A DNA stretch of 64,000 bases. It comes from Paraphoma chrysanthemicola (lineage: Eukaryota; Ascomycota; Dothideomycetes; Pleosporales; Phaeosphaeriaceae). The DNA lies in assembly GCA_020744225.1 (NCBI GenBank), contig JAGMWG010000005.1, forward strand, positions 868,001 to 932,000. Reading direction: 5' to 3'. Below, piece after piece: positions 45,795 through 55,598 of the stretch; the first letter of the stretch is position 1; each line of letters begins with the position of its first letter. A program made the position numbers and the translations under genes. The notes below the pieces were generated by a model. It was not told the DNA's origin. It worked only from the letters and a program-made list of their open reading frames with translations, and did not search any database.

Positions 45795-46813
45795 CTACAC
45801 GCCCAGATGCTTTGCCGCATATGCAACATGATCGTCCGCGAATGAGGCCATGAAGTAATAGCTGTGATCGTAGTCGGGCTGCATTCGCAAATTGATGCCC
45901 TTATCGTTACCGGCTTGCTTAGCCGCCTCGATGAAATTCTCGGGTAGCAATTGCCCTTGCTTGTAGAAATTGTCTCCGGTGCCCTGTCATATGTCAGCGC
46001 CTTTTCTTCTCATGACCGCCCACATGCTACACACCACATCGATAAGCATATCTAGCGGGCCCTTCCATTGCTTCACAAGCTCTGTAGCATCGTGCTCTTT
46101 CCACTTTTGTTGTTGGTCCTCGCCGAAGTATCCCTTGAAGGCCTTTTGTCCCCACGGACAGTTGATCGGATTGGCAATGGGCGCGAAAGCGGAAACCGAC
46201 TTGTACTTTCCGGGGTTCTTCAGGAACTAGCGTGGCGCATCAGTGCAATCCGGAACGAGTAAGCTATCTTTGAAGGCTTACCAAAGTCAAAGCACCATGG
46301 CCGCCCATGCTGTGACCAGTGATACTGACTCTGCTTGAGTCGAGCTCTTTGAATGAAGAGAATAGCGCTTCTGGAAGCTCTTTTGTGATGTAAGAATACA
46401 TGTTGTAGCCCTTGGTCCACGGCTCCTTGGTCGCGTCTACGTAAAAGCCGGCACCCGAGCCAAAGTCGTATGCCTCGTCTTCGCCTGCAATCTGCAGCCC
46501 TCCTACAAACGTCATTAGTACAGGTCTTCGCGTATAACGATGGCCGCATACTGGGCGAGGTATCCGGATACACTACAGCAATGCCATGCTTTGCAGCGCC
46601 ATGTTGGAAAAAGCCCTTTTCTGAGCAGTTGTTTCCAGTACATGTGAGGCCGGAGAGGTAGATGAGGACGGGTATCTTTGCGCCTGACTTTGATGCTTGC
46701 GGAGGCACAAACAGATTGAGCTCCATATCGGTGTTGGTGCTGGACGACTTGTGCTTCAGTTTCAAGAGCTTGCCTCCAAAGGAGGCAATCGTGCCAGTGG
46801 TTTCGAAAGACAT
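45795..46813 (-). CDS. S-formylglutathione hydrolase (esterase D)
   Basis: Minus-strand exons 46813-46552, 46502-46282, 46226-46035 and 45983-45795 give 287 aa, the family's usual length. Motifs: VLIYLSGLTCTGNN, YPDTSPRG across a join, GSGAGFYVDATKEPW, nucleophile Ser in GHSMGGHGAL near residue 152, FAPIANPINCPWGQKAF, Asp in DVGTGDNF near 228 and His in DYDHSYYF near 263. It hydrolyses S-formylglutathione to formate and glutathione (EC 3.1.2.12), the second step of glutathione-dependent formaldehyde removal in the cytosol. In-frame ATGs upstream at 46909 and 47017 would add 32 or 68 residues; the 32-residue piece is Arg/Leu/Ser-rich without acids, like a mitochondrial presequence. I chose 46813 because it matches the family start (MSFETTG). 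Confidence 0.94.
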
Positions 46814-47175
46814 GCTGGGAAGTTGAGTATGGTACAAGTTTCGCTTTGGTGTAGAATACAATGTCAATGGACGTCGTGGGAAACTGAGAAGTTTTGTTAA
46901 TTGTCTCATCAGTGACGTTGTCCTGCGGTTAGTGCGGGGACATAATGGGCAGCTATTGCCTGGAGCTACCCCACCTTTCCCCTGGATTTTGGCTGGATGT
47001 AGGAATCGGATCCGCATTGTGGACGGAAAGAGCTTGGAGAAAGCGGAAATTCGGCTGGTATTCGGGAATCATTCGTACGCGCAGCCACTAAAACGCCCTT
47101 CGCCGAGAATACCCCAGTTTACTACCAGAAGAACTCCATGCCCATGCAACCACTCAGCCTAACCTTTTCGCGAGG
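46814..47175. other. Spacer with possible SFGH leader
   Basis: Holds the open upstream frame of S-formylglutathione hydrolase (to 47017) and the RPB6 3' end. No separate gene seen. Confidence 0.5.
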
Positions 47176-47811
47176 TCATGTCAAAAGCTCTTCACAGGTC
47201 CAGTCCTCGTAGAAGCCATCTGGCAGGTACCGCCGCACCACTAGCGGGATCTTCTTCTCTTGCAGTTCCTTTGCCGCGATTTGGAGAGGGTCAGTCATGC
47301 CTTCGACGTCGATCAGGACCGGAGCATTCCCGCTGGAGAAGTTAGCCAACCCTCTGTGTCTGGAGCATGAATGCTATACCTGATCTGCAGTGCTCTTGTG
47401 CCCAACACACGCGCCCGCTCGTACTTGGTCATGTACGGGGTTGTTGTGCGCTTGTCATTATCGACCCTCTTGTCCTTTTCGCTCTCGACAGTGTTCTTCG
47501 CCTTATCCTTCGCCGCAGTTGCTGCGCTCGCGTCGCCTGAGACTACGATGTTGTCGTCATTTGGTTCCTGGGCGTCTGGGTCGTCTCCGCCGCCTGCTTG
47601 GTCTGCGTCGTCCTCGTAGACATCGGGCTCTGCCTCCTCGTCGAAGTCGATGGCGCCGTCGCTGTGGCAGTCAGTTATGATGTCCTGTCGCAGAGTATGC
47701 TGTGGTGCAGCGCGCGCTTATGTTGCGCCTGAAGGAGGCAGCATCAGATGAGTGTACATACTCGTAACCTGCGCCGTCGTAGTTGTCGTCACCGCCTCCG
47801 TAGTCAGACAT
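47176..47811 (-). CDS. RPB6: RNA polymerases I/II/III common subunit RPB6 (ABC23)
   Basis: Minus-strand exons 47811-47762, 47661-47380 and 47332-47176 give 162 aa. The N-terminus is acidic and disordered (MSDYGGGDDNYDGAGYDDG, EDDADQAGGGDDPD), as in Rpb6/RPABC2. The conserved C-terminal domain from about residue 85 reads TTPYMTKYERARVLGTRALQ, then QISGNAPVLIDVEGMTDPLQ across the second join, then KKIPLVVRRYLPDGFYEDW. Rpb6 sits at the base of the clamp in all three nuclear RNA polymerases and is essential for their assembly. The first intron is 100 nt (GTATGT to CCACAG), the second 47 nt (GTATAG to CTCCAG). It is head to head with a TFIIIA-like gene, 281 bp between starts. Confidence 0.96.
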
Positions 47812-48091
47812 GGTCTATAGCGGCTTGGTCGCGTCGAGTATTATGAGTGTCTTTTGCGGTGAGGATGAGTGCTATCGGACGGAAGTGGCTGCTATGAACT
47901 GTGCAGTGCGCGACTGTCAAAGAAAGCTGCGACCAAAAAAAGCCAAAGCGTTCGACAGACAGGGATACCCTGCATGGCACAGCACTAGCGGCTCGAACTC
48001 TTGGCAGACAGAAAATACAGTGGAGCCCGCGAAGTGCGACATTCCCGCTCGCAAGCCGCGTCTTCTGCTAAACCACAGCCTCGACGTCGAA
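47812..48091. promoter_or_regulatory. Bidirectional promoter, RPB6 / TFIIIA-like
   Basis: 280 bp between opposite ATGs. The plus-strand frame of the TFIIIA-like gene is open across it back to an ATG at 47810, so part may instead encode a longer N-terminus. No TATA box seen. Confidence 0.45.
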
Positions 48092-49828
48092 ATGGCCCTG
48101 AAGCGCAAAATCACAGGCGGCAGCGGCACTGCACCGCAGAAGAAGTCTCGCATAGGCACGCAACGTCCTAATGACGTCGACGGCCCGGCTAACACACACT
48201 CAGGCGATGCGGAGAAGGAGGACGTGGGCTGGCTGTCGGACGAATCTGAAGACTACAAGGTCAACTACACCGACAATGGCGCGCCGAGGGCCGACAGCGA
48301 GGCTCGTCGCCAGTGGAACTACATCTGTCCCGTGGCCGGCTGCGACCAGCGCTTCAACCGACCATGCCGTCTCGAAGCCCACATGCGCAGCCACAACAAG
48401 GAGCGGCCCTTTGCATGCTCCGAGCCCGGCTGTGACAAGACGTTCCCCCGCAAAGACCACCTCCAGCGACACCTGAAGAATGCGCACAACGATCCAGCGG
48501 CTGTGCGAAAATTTGTGTGCGGCTGGGAGGGCTGCGGGAAGAGCTTCACTTCCAATGGCCGGTTGCAGAGGCACAAAGACGTCCACGACTCCAAATTCTA
48601 CTGTACCCAGTATCCTCCCTGCAACGAGGCATTTAGGAAGGAGAAGGCATTAGACGCTCATGTCAAGACACAGCATCTGGAAGTGAAGCCGTACCCTTGT
48701 ACATACGTGGATCCGGAGACGGGCGACAGATGCGCGAGCGGCTATCAGGCAGAGGGCGCACTGCACCGGCATGTGTATAAGGTGCACGTGGCTGGAAAAG
48801 ACGGTGGACTCTTCTGCATGATTTGCGCAGACCCAGGTGCTGGAAACAGTGGCACCATGTCTGACGCGGGCGACATGACGGACACGCCAATGCAGCCGCT
48901 AATCTTTGCGAACCAAGAGGCCCTTGCGGCTCATGTGCAGGAATGCCATCCGCCGCAGTGCGCCGAGTGTGGCCAGATTTTCAAAAATGAGGCCAATCTA
49001 AAATCCCACATGGATACTGTCCATGCCGATCCTTCAACGCAGCCGCAGTTCCCATGTCCGAAGCCGGACTGCGACAGCGTATTCACTCGCAAGCACAACC
49101 TCACCGTGCACATTCAGGCAGTCCACGAGAACCAGTGCAGGTACTTCTGTACACCAGAAGCACTCCAGGACTCCAAGCATGAAGACCTCAAGGCATGGAC
49201 CGGCGAAAATGCATGCGGCGCAGCATTCAAGGCCAAATCATCGCTCGACCAGCACGTCCGGACTCATCATCTTGGCCTCGGCAACCGCAAGCAGCTCCGC
49301 AAAGCCGCCAAATCCAAGAAGAAGCCCGAGCCCTCGATGCTCAGCATGCTCACCGGCGTCGGCTACGAGAGAAACAGAGAAGTTCCCTGCTTGGTTCCTT
49401 CCTGCCAGTTCCGCTTTTACATGGATCGCGACCTGCGCCGCCATTTGCGCGCGACACACAACATCTCCGAGGACGATATCGAAACTATGATCCTGGAGCG
49501 CGATGCTCTGACCGGCGGCCAGTTCTGGATCGGTGGTCTGGACGATTCAATGGGTATGTTTGAGGACTCTGTGGAGCCGAGCATGCCGCAGACGCCGGCC
49601 CCGTACTTCGTCGAAGGTATGGCGCCGCCATCGAGTATTGAAGCTGGGATCAAGAATGCCGCTTTCTTCGATCAGCGGTTCGATCACATGGCTCTGCTGA
49701 ACGAAGATATGGAAATGGATATGGACATGGGCCTGGGTGATCTTCCACCCGCTACCGATGTACAGGAGGGTTTACAGTGGGAGATGCTGGGGCCAGTGGA
49801 GCAGTTCAATCAGATGGCGGAGCGCTAG
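48092..49828 (+). CDS. TFIIIA-like C2H2 zinc-finger protein
   Basis: A single exon of 578 aa from ATG 48092 (MALKRKITGG); an earlier in-frame ATG at 47810 would add 94 residues but falls in the RPB6 promoter. About ten C2H2 fingers run from residue 77 to 460: YICPVAGC, ACSEPGCDKTFPRKDHLQRH, FVCGWEGCGKSFTSNGRLQRH, FYCTQYPPC, YPCTYVDPETGDRC, LFCMIC with a long insert, QCAECGQIF, FPCPKPDCDSVFTRKHNL, RYFC with an insert, and VPCLVPSCQFRFYMDRDLRRH. The tandem head and TFIIIA-type linkers fit transcription factor IIIA, which binds the 5S rRNA gene internal control region and 5S rRNA. The C-terminal 110 residues are acidic/Met-rich. The pairing with RPB6 supports a polymerase III role. Assignment by pattern, not by search. 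Confidence 0.87.
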   Translation: MALKRKITGGSGTAPQKKSRIGTQRPNDVDGPANTHSGDAEKEDVGWLSDESEDYKVNYTDNGAPRADSEARRQWNYICPVAGCDQRFNRPCRLEAHMRSHNKERPFACSEPGCDKTFPRKDHLQRHLKNAHNDPAAVRKFVCGWEGCGKSFTSNGRLQRHKDVHDSKFYCTQYPPCNEAFRKEKALDAHVKTQHLEVKPYPCTYVDPETGDRCASGYQAEGALHRHVYKVHVAGKDGGLFCMICADPGAGNSGTMSDAGDMTDTPMQPLIFANQEALAAHVQECHPPQCAECGQIFKNEANLKSHMDTVHADPSTQPQFPCPKPDCDSVFTRKHNLTVHIQAVHENQCRYFCTPEALQDSKHEDLKAWTGENACGAAFKAKSSLDQHVRTHHLGLGNRKQLRKAAKSKKKPEPSMLSMLTGVGYERNREVPCLVPSCQFRFYMDRDLRRHLRATHNISEDDIETMILERDALTGGQFWIGGLDDSMGMFEDSVEPSMPQTPAPYFVEGMAPPSSIEAGIKNAAFFDQRFDHMALLNEDMEMDMDMGLGDLPPATDVQEGLQWEMLGPVEQFNQMAER

Positions 49829-50408
49829 AGGAATCGGGAGTAAGTTTCGAAGGCCATGAAGTTACGACAGAAACGTTTTCCGCACCATAGAGATACCCAT
49901 TTAGCGGCGTGTAAGCGCGCATCATCTTTACCAGCATGACACCGGCACACTCAAAGTTCAATTGTTTGACATATATTGCTACGGGTATACTATATTCTGA
50001 CCAGTCCCCACTCTCATCTTATCTCCTATGGTATATATGCACTAATATCTCCTATGCTCTCCAAATGTCTAGCCAACGGCTCCCCAAAACACATAATGGG
50101 ACTGCATGCGCGTGTCGGCGCTGGGGTATATACGGAACAGACGAACAACGTCCGGGAAAAATGCTGTGAAGGATTGTCCAAGATGGATGACCAAGGCCGT
50201 GATGTATGTAGGCGCAGTCGAAAAGGCGCACCATTAAAGATGAGACAGGTAGAATGCCAAGTAGTGCCGGAGTCCGGAAACGCCGCGCTATGCTGCAAAG
50301 AAATACTGCCCGGATGACTGTGAAGAAAAATCTTGTAGAATTCCGAAGGAAATGTCGACGTGATACAGTGATGAAGAGAGTTGGTGGACTCTGCATGTTC
50401 TTACCAGA
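49829..50408. other. Convergent 3' spacer
   Basis: 580 bp between the TFIIIA-like stop and the coiled-coil gene stop. No gene seen. Confidence 0.5.
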
Positions 50409-52218
50409 TCAAGCTGCTGCTCGGACGTAAGTAGCCAGCGAACTTGACTCGGGGATCGGAGTGATGGTGTTCGTCATCTGGAGAGGCCAATGTTCGTGCT
50501 CCAGGCTGACGTTGACTTTCGCACCATGTTTCTCTTCCCACTCGCGCCGCCACATCTCAAACTTCAGATCCCATCTCTGTAGCAGTCGTCTCCTCCTCGC
50601 CTCAATGACTGCCTCCAGTTTCTCCGCCTCTTTCGCAAAGTCTGACTCCTCGACTGCGCGCTCCTTCTCCTGCGCTGCCTCAAGAAGTTCCAATTCCATC
50701 TCTTGCTTCTGTAATTTGTTCTTTAATTCGCGCTCCTGCCTCGCTCTTAACACGTTGATCGCATTTTCATGCTTTCGTGGCAAATTCTGCTGCAACATCC
50801 GTTGGCGATCGAGCTTCTTGAAATCCTCCTCGGTGACGGTATGCGGATGTTGCGGGTGTGTTTGACCGCCGCCAAGACAATATGCCTCCATATGTTTCAG
50901 CGCTGTAGCAGCATTTTGAGTCTCCACGTCATGTGCCTTCCTGAGGTCATGCTCTGCCAGAATCTGCGCCTCTTCAAGGTGCTCAAGTTCAAGGGTGTGC
51001 TGCAAAACGTAAGTAAGCTTACGAGACTTGCCCAGTTGCGGTCAAAACCTACCTGATCTAATTTCGCATCCCTGCTTGCTTCGTGCTGGGCTGCAAGCCG
51101 TTTGAGCGAGCAGGCATGGTACGCTGACAGTGCTTTCCGCTGGTTGCACTCAAAGGTTGCCACACGCTCCAACTGTTCCTTCTCCTCAGAGCGAAAGCTC
51201 CTGATTGCTTCATTTGCGACAGCCAAGTCGATGCTAATCGCTTCATGTCTCCGTCGACCAGGCGATAGAGGGAGACTAGTTGAGGTTGCTGGCTGAGGCG
51301 CAGCGTCCAGTGGGTGGATCAGATCGACCGCGGAGACGCCTTTCTCACAGTAGCCTGAGTCCCGCGAAGACACTGGTGCAGGTGGTTGTAGCGTTCTGCT
51401 AATTGCAAGGTCCACTTCTTCCTTTTCTAGCACAACCTGCAGAATCTCGCGTGGCAAGGGATGTCCGCAGCAACTGGGTACTGCCTGAGGGCCTCTCTGA
51501 CGTGCTTCCTGGATGTGAATCTGGATCGCATTCGGTGACAGGGAGTGACCGCATACCAGTTTTGGCCCGCGTCCTTTCCCGAGGTGACCATGGTGTGCAT
51601 GAGATGTACAGGAGCTACAGAATTGTCAATATAGAGTGTCCGTTGCTGATGTGCCTAAACCTACCTGGAGTCTTTTCTGAACATGCCAAACAGTGATGCG
51701 CGCTTCTTGCGTGGGGCTGGGCTCGAAGATGACGAAGAACTGGAGGGGACCGAGCGAGTGAGTGAGACTGTAGATGTTGAGGGTTCTTGTTTGGTTCCTG
51801 GACTTGAGCTGTTCATGGGCGCATCGTCTTGTTCGATGGTGGGCGACATGTGCGCCGCCTTTGGCGGGGCCCGGTGCGATGGTAGACGCTCGCTAGCGAA
51901 TGCTTGGTCTCTCGACGTCCGCGACGGCGCCGAAGTGAAGCTCGTAGACTGCGTTTCCTGCGAGTGAATAGACATGGAGCTCCTGTGGTCGCTATCGAGG
52001 GTCATTGTGGAAAGCGCCCTCGAAATGTCTTGAGGCGGACACAGATATCGATAAGCGTCTTCGATGCCACTTTCTTGGGCTAGTAGCGCCAACGCGGCGT
52101 CCACGTCGTTCTCATTGACGTCGCTGGCAAGCGCTAGAGCCTCGGCCCAGTAGACGGCGTCGTCGAAGATGGTCGCGGTAGTGAGGGTACCATGGTCGTC
52201 CCTGCGCGGTTCGGGCAT
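50409..52218 (-). CDS. Unrecognised protein: Cys/His motif plus long coiled coil
   Basis: Minus-strand exons 52218-51665, 51614-51053 and 50999-50409 join in phase to 568 aa. I do not know this gene. The first 80 residues are helical and acidic (FDDAVYWAEALALASDVNEN). Residues about 85-185 are Ser/Thr/Pro-rich and end with a poly-Ser run and a basic FGMFRKDS segment. From about 185, Cys and His appear in a zinc-like pattern (SSCTSHAHHGHLGK, LVCGHSLS, VPSCCGHPLP), resembling a degenerate RING/IBR module. The last 250 residues are a strong Glu/Arg/Lys/Leu coiled coil (RQERELKNKLQKQEMELELL). Fungal IBR-type proteins of similar layout exist; ligase activity cannot be claimed. The 48-53-nt introns have GTAGGT donors. 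Confidence 0.8.
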
Positions 52219-53665
52219 TGCGCCGGAGCGCGCATGCAGCTTGATATGTGGTGATGTCAAGATGCACCCCAAGACATGCGGCTGGGGGCGTCGTGACTCT
52301 GGATTCAAGCAGCCGCTTTAAGAGTTGGTATACCAGCGCGGCGTCACAGAGCGATGTGCGGAAAAGGTACGGAAGACGGCAATTGGGAGATCAGGTGTGA
52401 GAGTCGCGGTGAGCGCGGTCAAGAAGGACGAAGACAGCAAAGGCGCTAGGCGTGATCATCCGCAACCATGCTTCCTTCCTTTTGCCCTGCATTAGCAAGG
52501 GCAAGTATGACACTGCTCTGCCCCGAAGCCATTTGCGCTCAATCTCCTCGAAACAGCCAAACAGCGCGTTATCCCTCTCAAACATGTCACCATGAACCGT
52601 GCACTACACATCCCGAAGCCCAGCCCTTGCAGCGCGCAGCCGAACCCGCCGTCACACGCACCTGCAGACGCCCAACCGAGGATTCTCCGCGCCCTGCACG
52701 TCCGCAGTCCTGCGACGCTGATAGGACCGCGCCTCATCATGATCTAATCGCGAAGTGAACGCTGCCTGTGCGTGGGGATCCATGGCTTCAAGGCTTGTCC
52801 GTGATGCTTCACCGCTCGCTGGCGGACTCGACAATCTGGCTTGACCTGCGGCTAGCCGTGCAGCTTCCGGCAAGGCGGCGACGATCACACGATCCATCGG
52901 ACCTCCTGTTCATCACATCCTCACTCAAGCCTGGGGCCGGCAGCTTAGCCATGTTTCGTCATATTAAAGATGATCTGTCACATTTATCAAGCACCGTGTC
53001 CTGGCGATCGTGCATTTTCTGATCGGCAATATCGAAATGTGCTGTGTCTCTGGGTTTTGTGTTCACTTTGCAAGGCACGGTTTCTTGCATATGCGGTGCC
53101 ATGTCTTCGTACGCAAGCGGTCGTGACACAGGTATCCGATCAGCGATTTGAGAAAAATGCATCACTCGGACTGCAGTAGCTCATTGTACATACTGAAAAT
53201 CTCTTTGATCACATTCGTGCGGACCCAGCGCCGCAATGCGCTCACTGCCCCAACCAGCTCTAGTCTAGCGATTTACATTCGCAGTGGGGCTCTGCCGTGC
53301 ATGTGTGACCTCCCGCCAGACTGCCGGATGCATGTTGTACATATGTAGACCAAGCAGCGGTCTGTGTGCTCAGATGGAGCTATCTGTGGGACGAACCTTA
53401 ATCGGCGTCGGTCTCGACCCGACCGGGCAGATGGTGCGCAGGCCAGGTCGAACACGGTCTATTAAAAAGGACTAAGGTGCCGGATGCTGCGTAGCCGGTA
53501 TTGTGAATACATAGAAGGAACAAAATTATATGAATACACCTGGACATCAAAATAACGAAGTGCTGCATGCAACGATTGTGACCAGTCCGAGCTGATCGTC
53601 TTGATGCTCCCTTGTCTTGCCAAACGCCGGGGAAATGCAAATATTTGATGTTGGGCGAACAGATT
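52219..53665. other. Long spacer between coiled-coil gene and SED5
   Basis: 1.45 kb without a supported gene. A 51-codon ATG-TAA frame at 52592-52747 (plus strand, ACC before ATG) is the only candidate, with no recognisable motif. Confidence 0.45.
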
Positions 53666-54747
53666 TCATCCTGAAATGAGGACCCATAGAAGAAAGACTA
53701 TATCGTGTTAGCTATGAATTAGTCTGCAGGTATGGAGCTCGACTCACAGATCATCAACACGCCAAACATCTTTGCAACAAGCCACCTGTTGCCCTGGACG
53801 CGGCTCCAGTACTTCATCAGCTCGCGCTGTGCTCCTTCGACGTTATCGACAACGTCTTCCGTGTTGGCGTCTATTCGCTGGATTTGCTCTCCCTGTTCCG
53901 ACACCATCTGCGCTAGCTGGCTGAAGATGCCACCCAGCTCTTGAATCGTAGACTCTATCGACTCAATGGCGCGCCCTCGCTCCTGGATGTATGCATTCTG
54001 TGGCTGCGCCTCTTCCATCAGCAGCAGTTGCGCATCTGACTGCATTCCGCCGCGTGTCAGTGCTGAAGATCCCGACGGCTCGAGTGAGAGCAAGTCCTGC
54101 TGTGCGGCATTTGTGTTCCGATTGAAGCCGCCGGGCGAGCGCCCTCGTTGTGGGGTTTGGTACAAAGGCGAGTCTGTCCTGCTGGGATCGAGGCTGCTCG
54201 ATTGTGCTGCTGCGGTCGACAAGAACTGCTCTGTCCGGGATCGCGATGCCTGCATGTTCTTCGTCCGCACTTCGAGCACGTCCTTGAAGTTTGTTCCCAC
54301 ATTCTGCAGTTTGTCCTTGAGAAGTAGCACCACATTGCTGTTGTGCTCGCCTTCCTGATCCACACCTGGCTTTGCCCTTGGGTGCTGTTTTGAGTTCATG
54401 GCCTGCAGCGACTGCACCTGTCCCGACAGCGCTGTCATGTCCTGCTTGATGACGAATGTGAGCTCGTCAAACTCGACCGGCCGGTCGTCGAACAACGTCT
54501 TGCGCTTGGCGAGTTGTGAGAGTCGTTCCAACTTCTGCATTGTGCTCGCGACACCCCGGGCGACTTCTGCAGCATTGCGCGCAAATTCGGAGCGCTGGCG
54601 CTGGGTTGAGCCATTCGCCTGCGCCTTCTCCTGCGCGCTTAGCAGCGATTGCCGCTGTGCGCCGGTTTTCGACTGCGCCTGTCGTTTCTGCGCCTGCGCG
54701 AGGATCGAGCGGAACTCGTCGGTGCGGTCCTGTATCGAGACGGCCAT
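53666..54747 (-). CDS. SED5: Golgi t-SNARE syntaxin 5
   Basis: Minus-strand exons 54747-53748 and 53697-53666 give 343 aa. The N-terminal peptide SIQDRTDEFRSILAQA is the Sly1-binding motif of this family. A three-helix Habc domain fills about 45-200, then a Ser/Gln/Pro linker. The Qa-SNARE helix is about 250-312 (YIQERGRAIESIESTIQELG, with the central Gln in EQGEQIQRID). The membrane anchor is made by splicing: GVLMI from exon 1 joins FFLLWVLISG from the 32-nt last exon. Sed5/Stx5 sits on the cis-Golgi and mediates ER-to-Golgi and intra-Golgi fusion. Intron retention would replace half the anchor with nine hydrophilic residues and a stop. The intron (GTGAGT to GATATAG) is 50 nt with a GCTAAC branch. 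Confidence 0.95.
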
Positions 54748-55598
54748 GGTGGATGTGCGGTGGTGATGGTAGGTTGTGGATGCGGACGACTAGGAGAAGC
54801 GCTTCGCCCGCTGGAAGACAAGCGCGACGTATGCGCTGGCGCAGGAAGCGTCGGACGAACTGGCAGCGCAAACAGTGATCAGAGCTGTCGAGTCCTCTCA
54901 GGAAAATCTGTTAGGGAGGCGCTGGTGGTGAGATGGCAGGAGACGGGCACCGCTTTCGGAGTCGCACTGCGTAAGGGGGCTTTCGAGGGCTGCGGGTTTC
55001 ACTGGATCTGTGTAGACTAGTATCCAGAAAGCGATGGCGAGGATTGTGTTCGTGGGCGCTGAGGGGAATACGAGTGTTGAGTTGGGAAATGAGGGCTGGC
55101 CCCAGAAAGTAGTGAAAGGTGTCGAATGCGGCCCGAGAGAGCCATGGCGCGTCGTGTGGCGGCTGTGGCTGTGGAGCGCGGCGCAAGTGCAGGGAAAGGA
55201 GCTTGTTGCTGTCAGATGAGTTGTCTGCGTCACTTTGACTGTGAAGCCGTCTTTACCTTTTATTGTCTCTCCTTTGCTATCAAACTATAGTTCTCAATTT
55301 GTCGGCCTTGTCACGACATAGTGCCGTGCTTCGTTTCCCGGGCGGCTGCTGACGTAGTAGAGCGCTCTTGCCCTGCCACGCCTCGACATCCGACCGAGCT
55401 CCTTGCATGCTCCACTTCACGCCCGCCTCGCGCAACACCCGGGCACCCGCCATATCACGACTCGAACTCACTGCGCATTGCAGCAGCAGATAGCAGTCGC
55501 ATGCGCCGTGGAATATTATAGCAGAAAGGGCTAAGCCCTTGAGACTGCCCCCAAACAGTGGTGCAATAGTACCACAATAGAGCGGCTCTGACGACACC
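54748..55598. other. Divergent spacer, SED5 / large disordered protein
   Basis: No gene supported. Overlapping short frames on both strands near 54900-55230 show no consistent coding signal. Both promoters must be here. Confidence 0.5.

Noticed and set aside
54898..55233. Small membrane protein on the minus strand upstream of SED5
   Set aside because: Hydrophobic pieces fall in two different frames and no splice sites join them; more likely SED5 promoter and leader.
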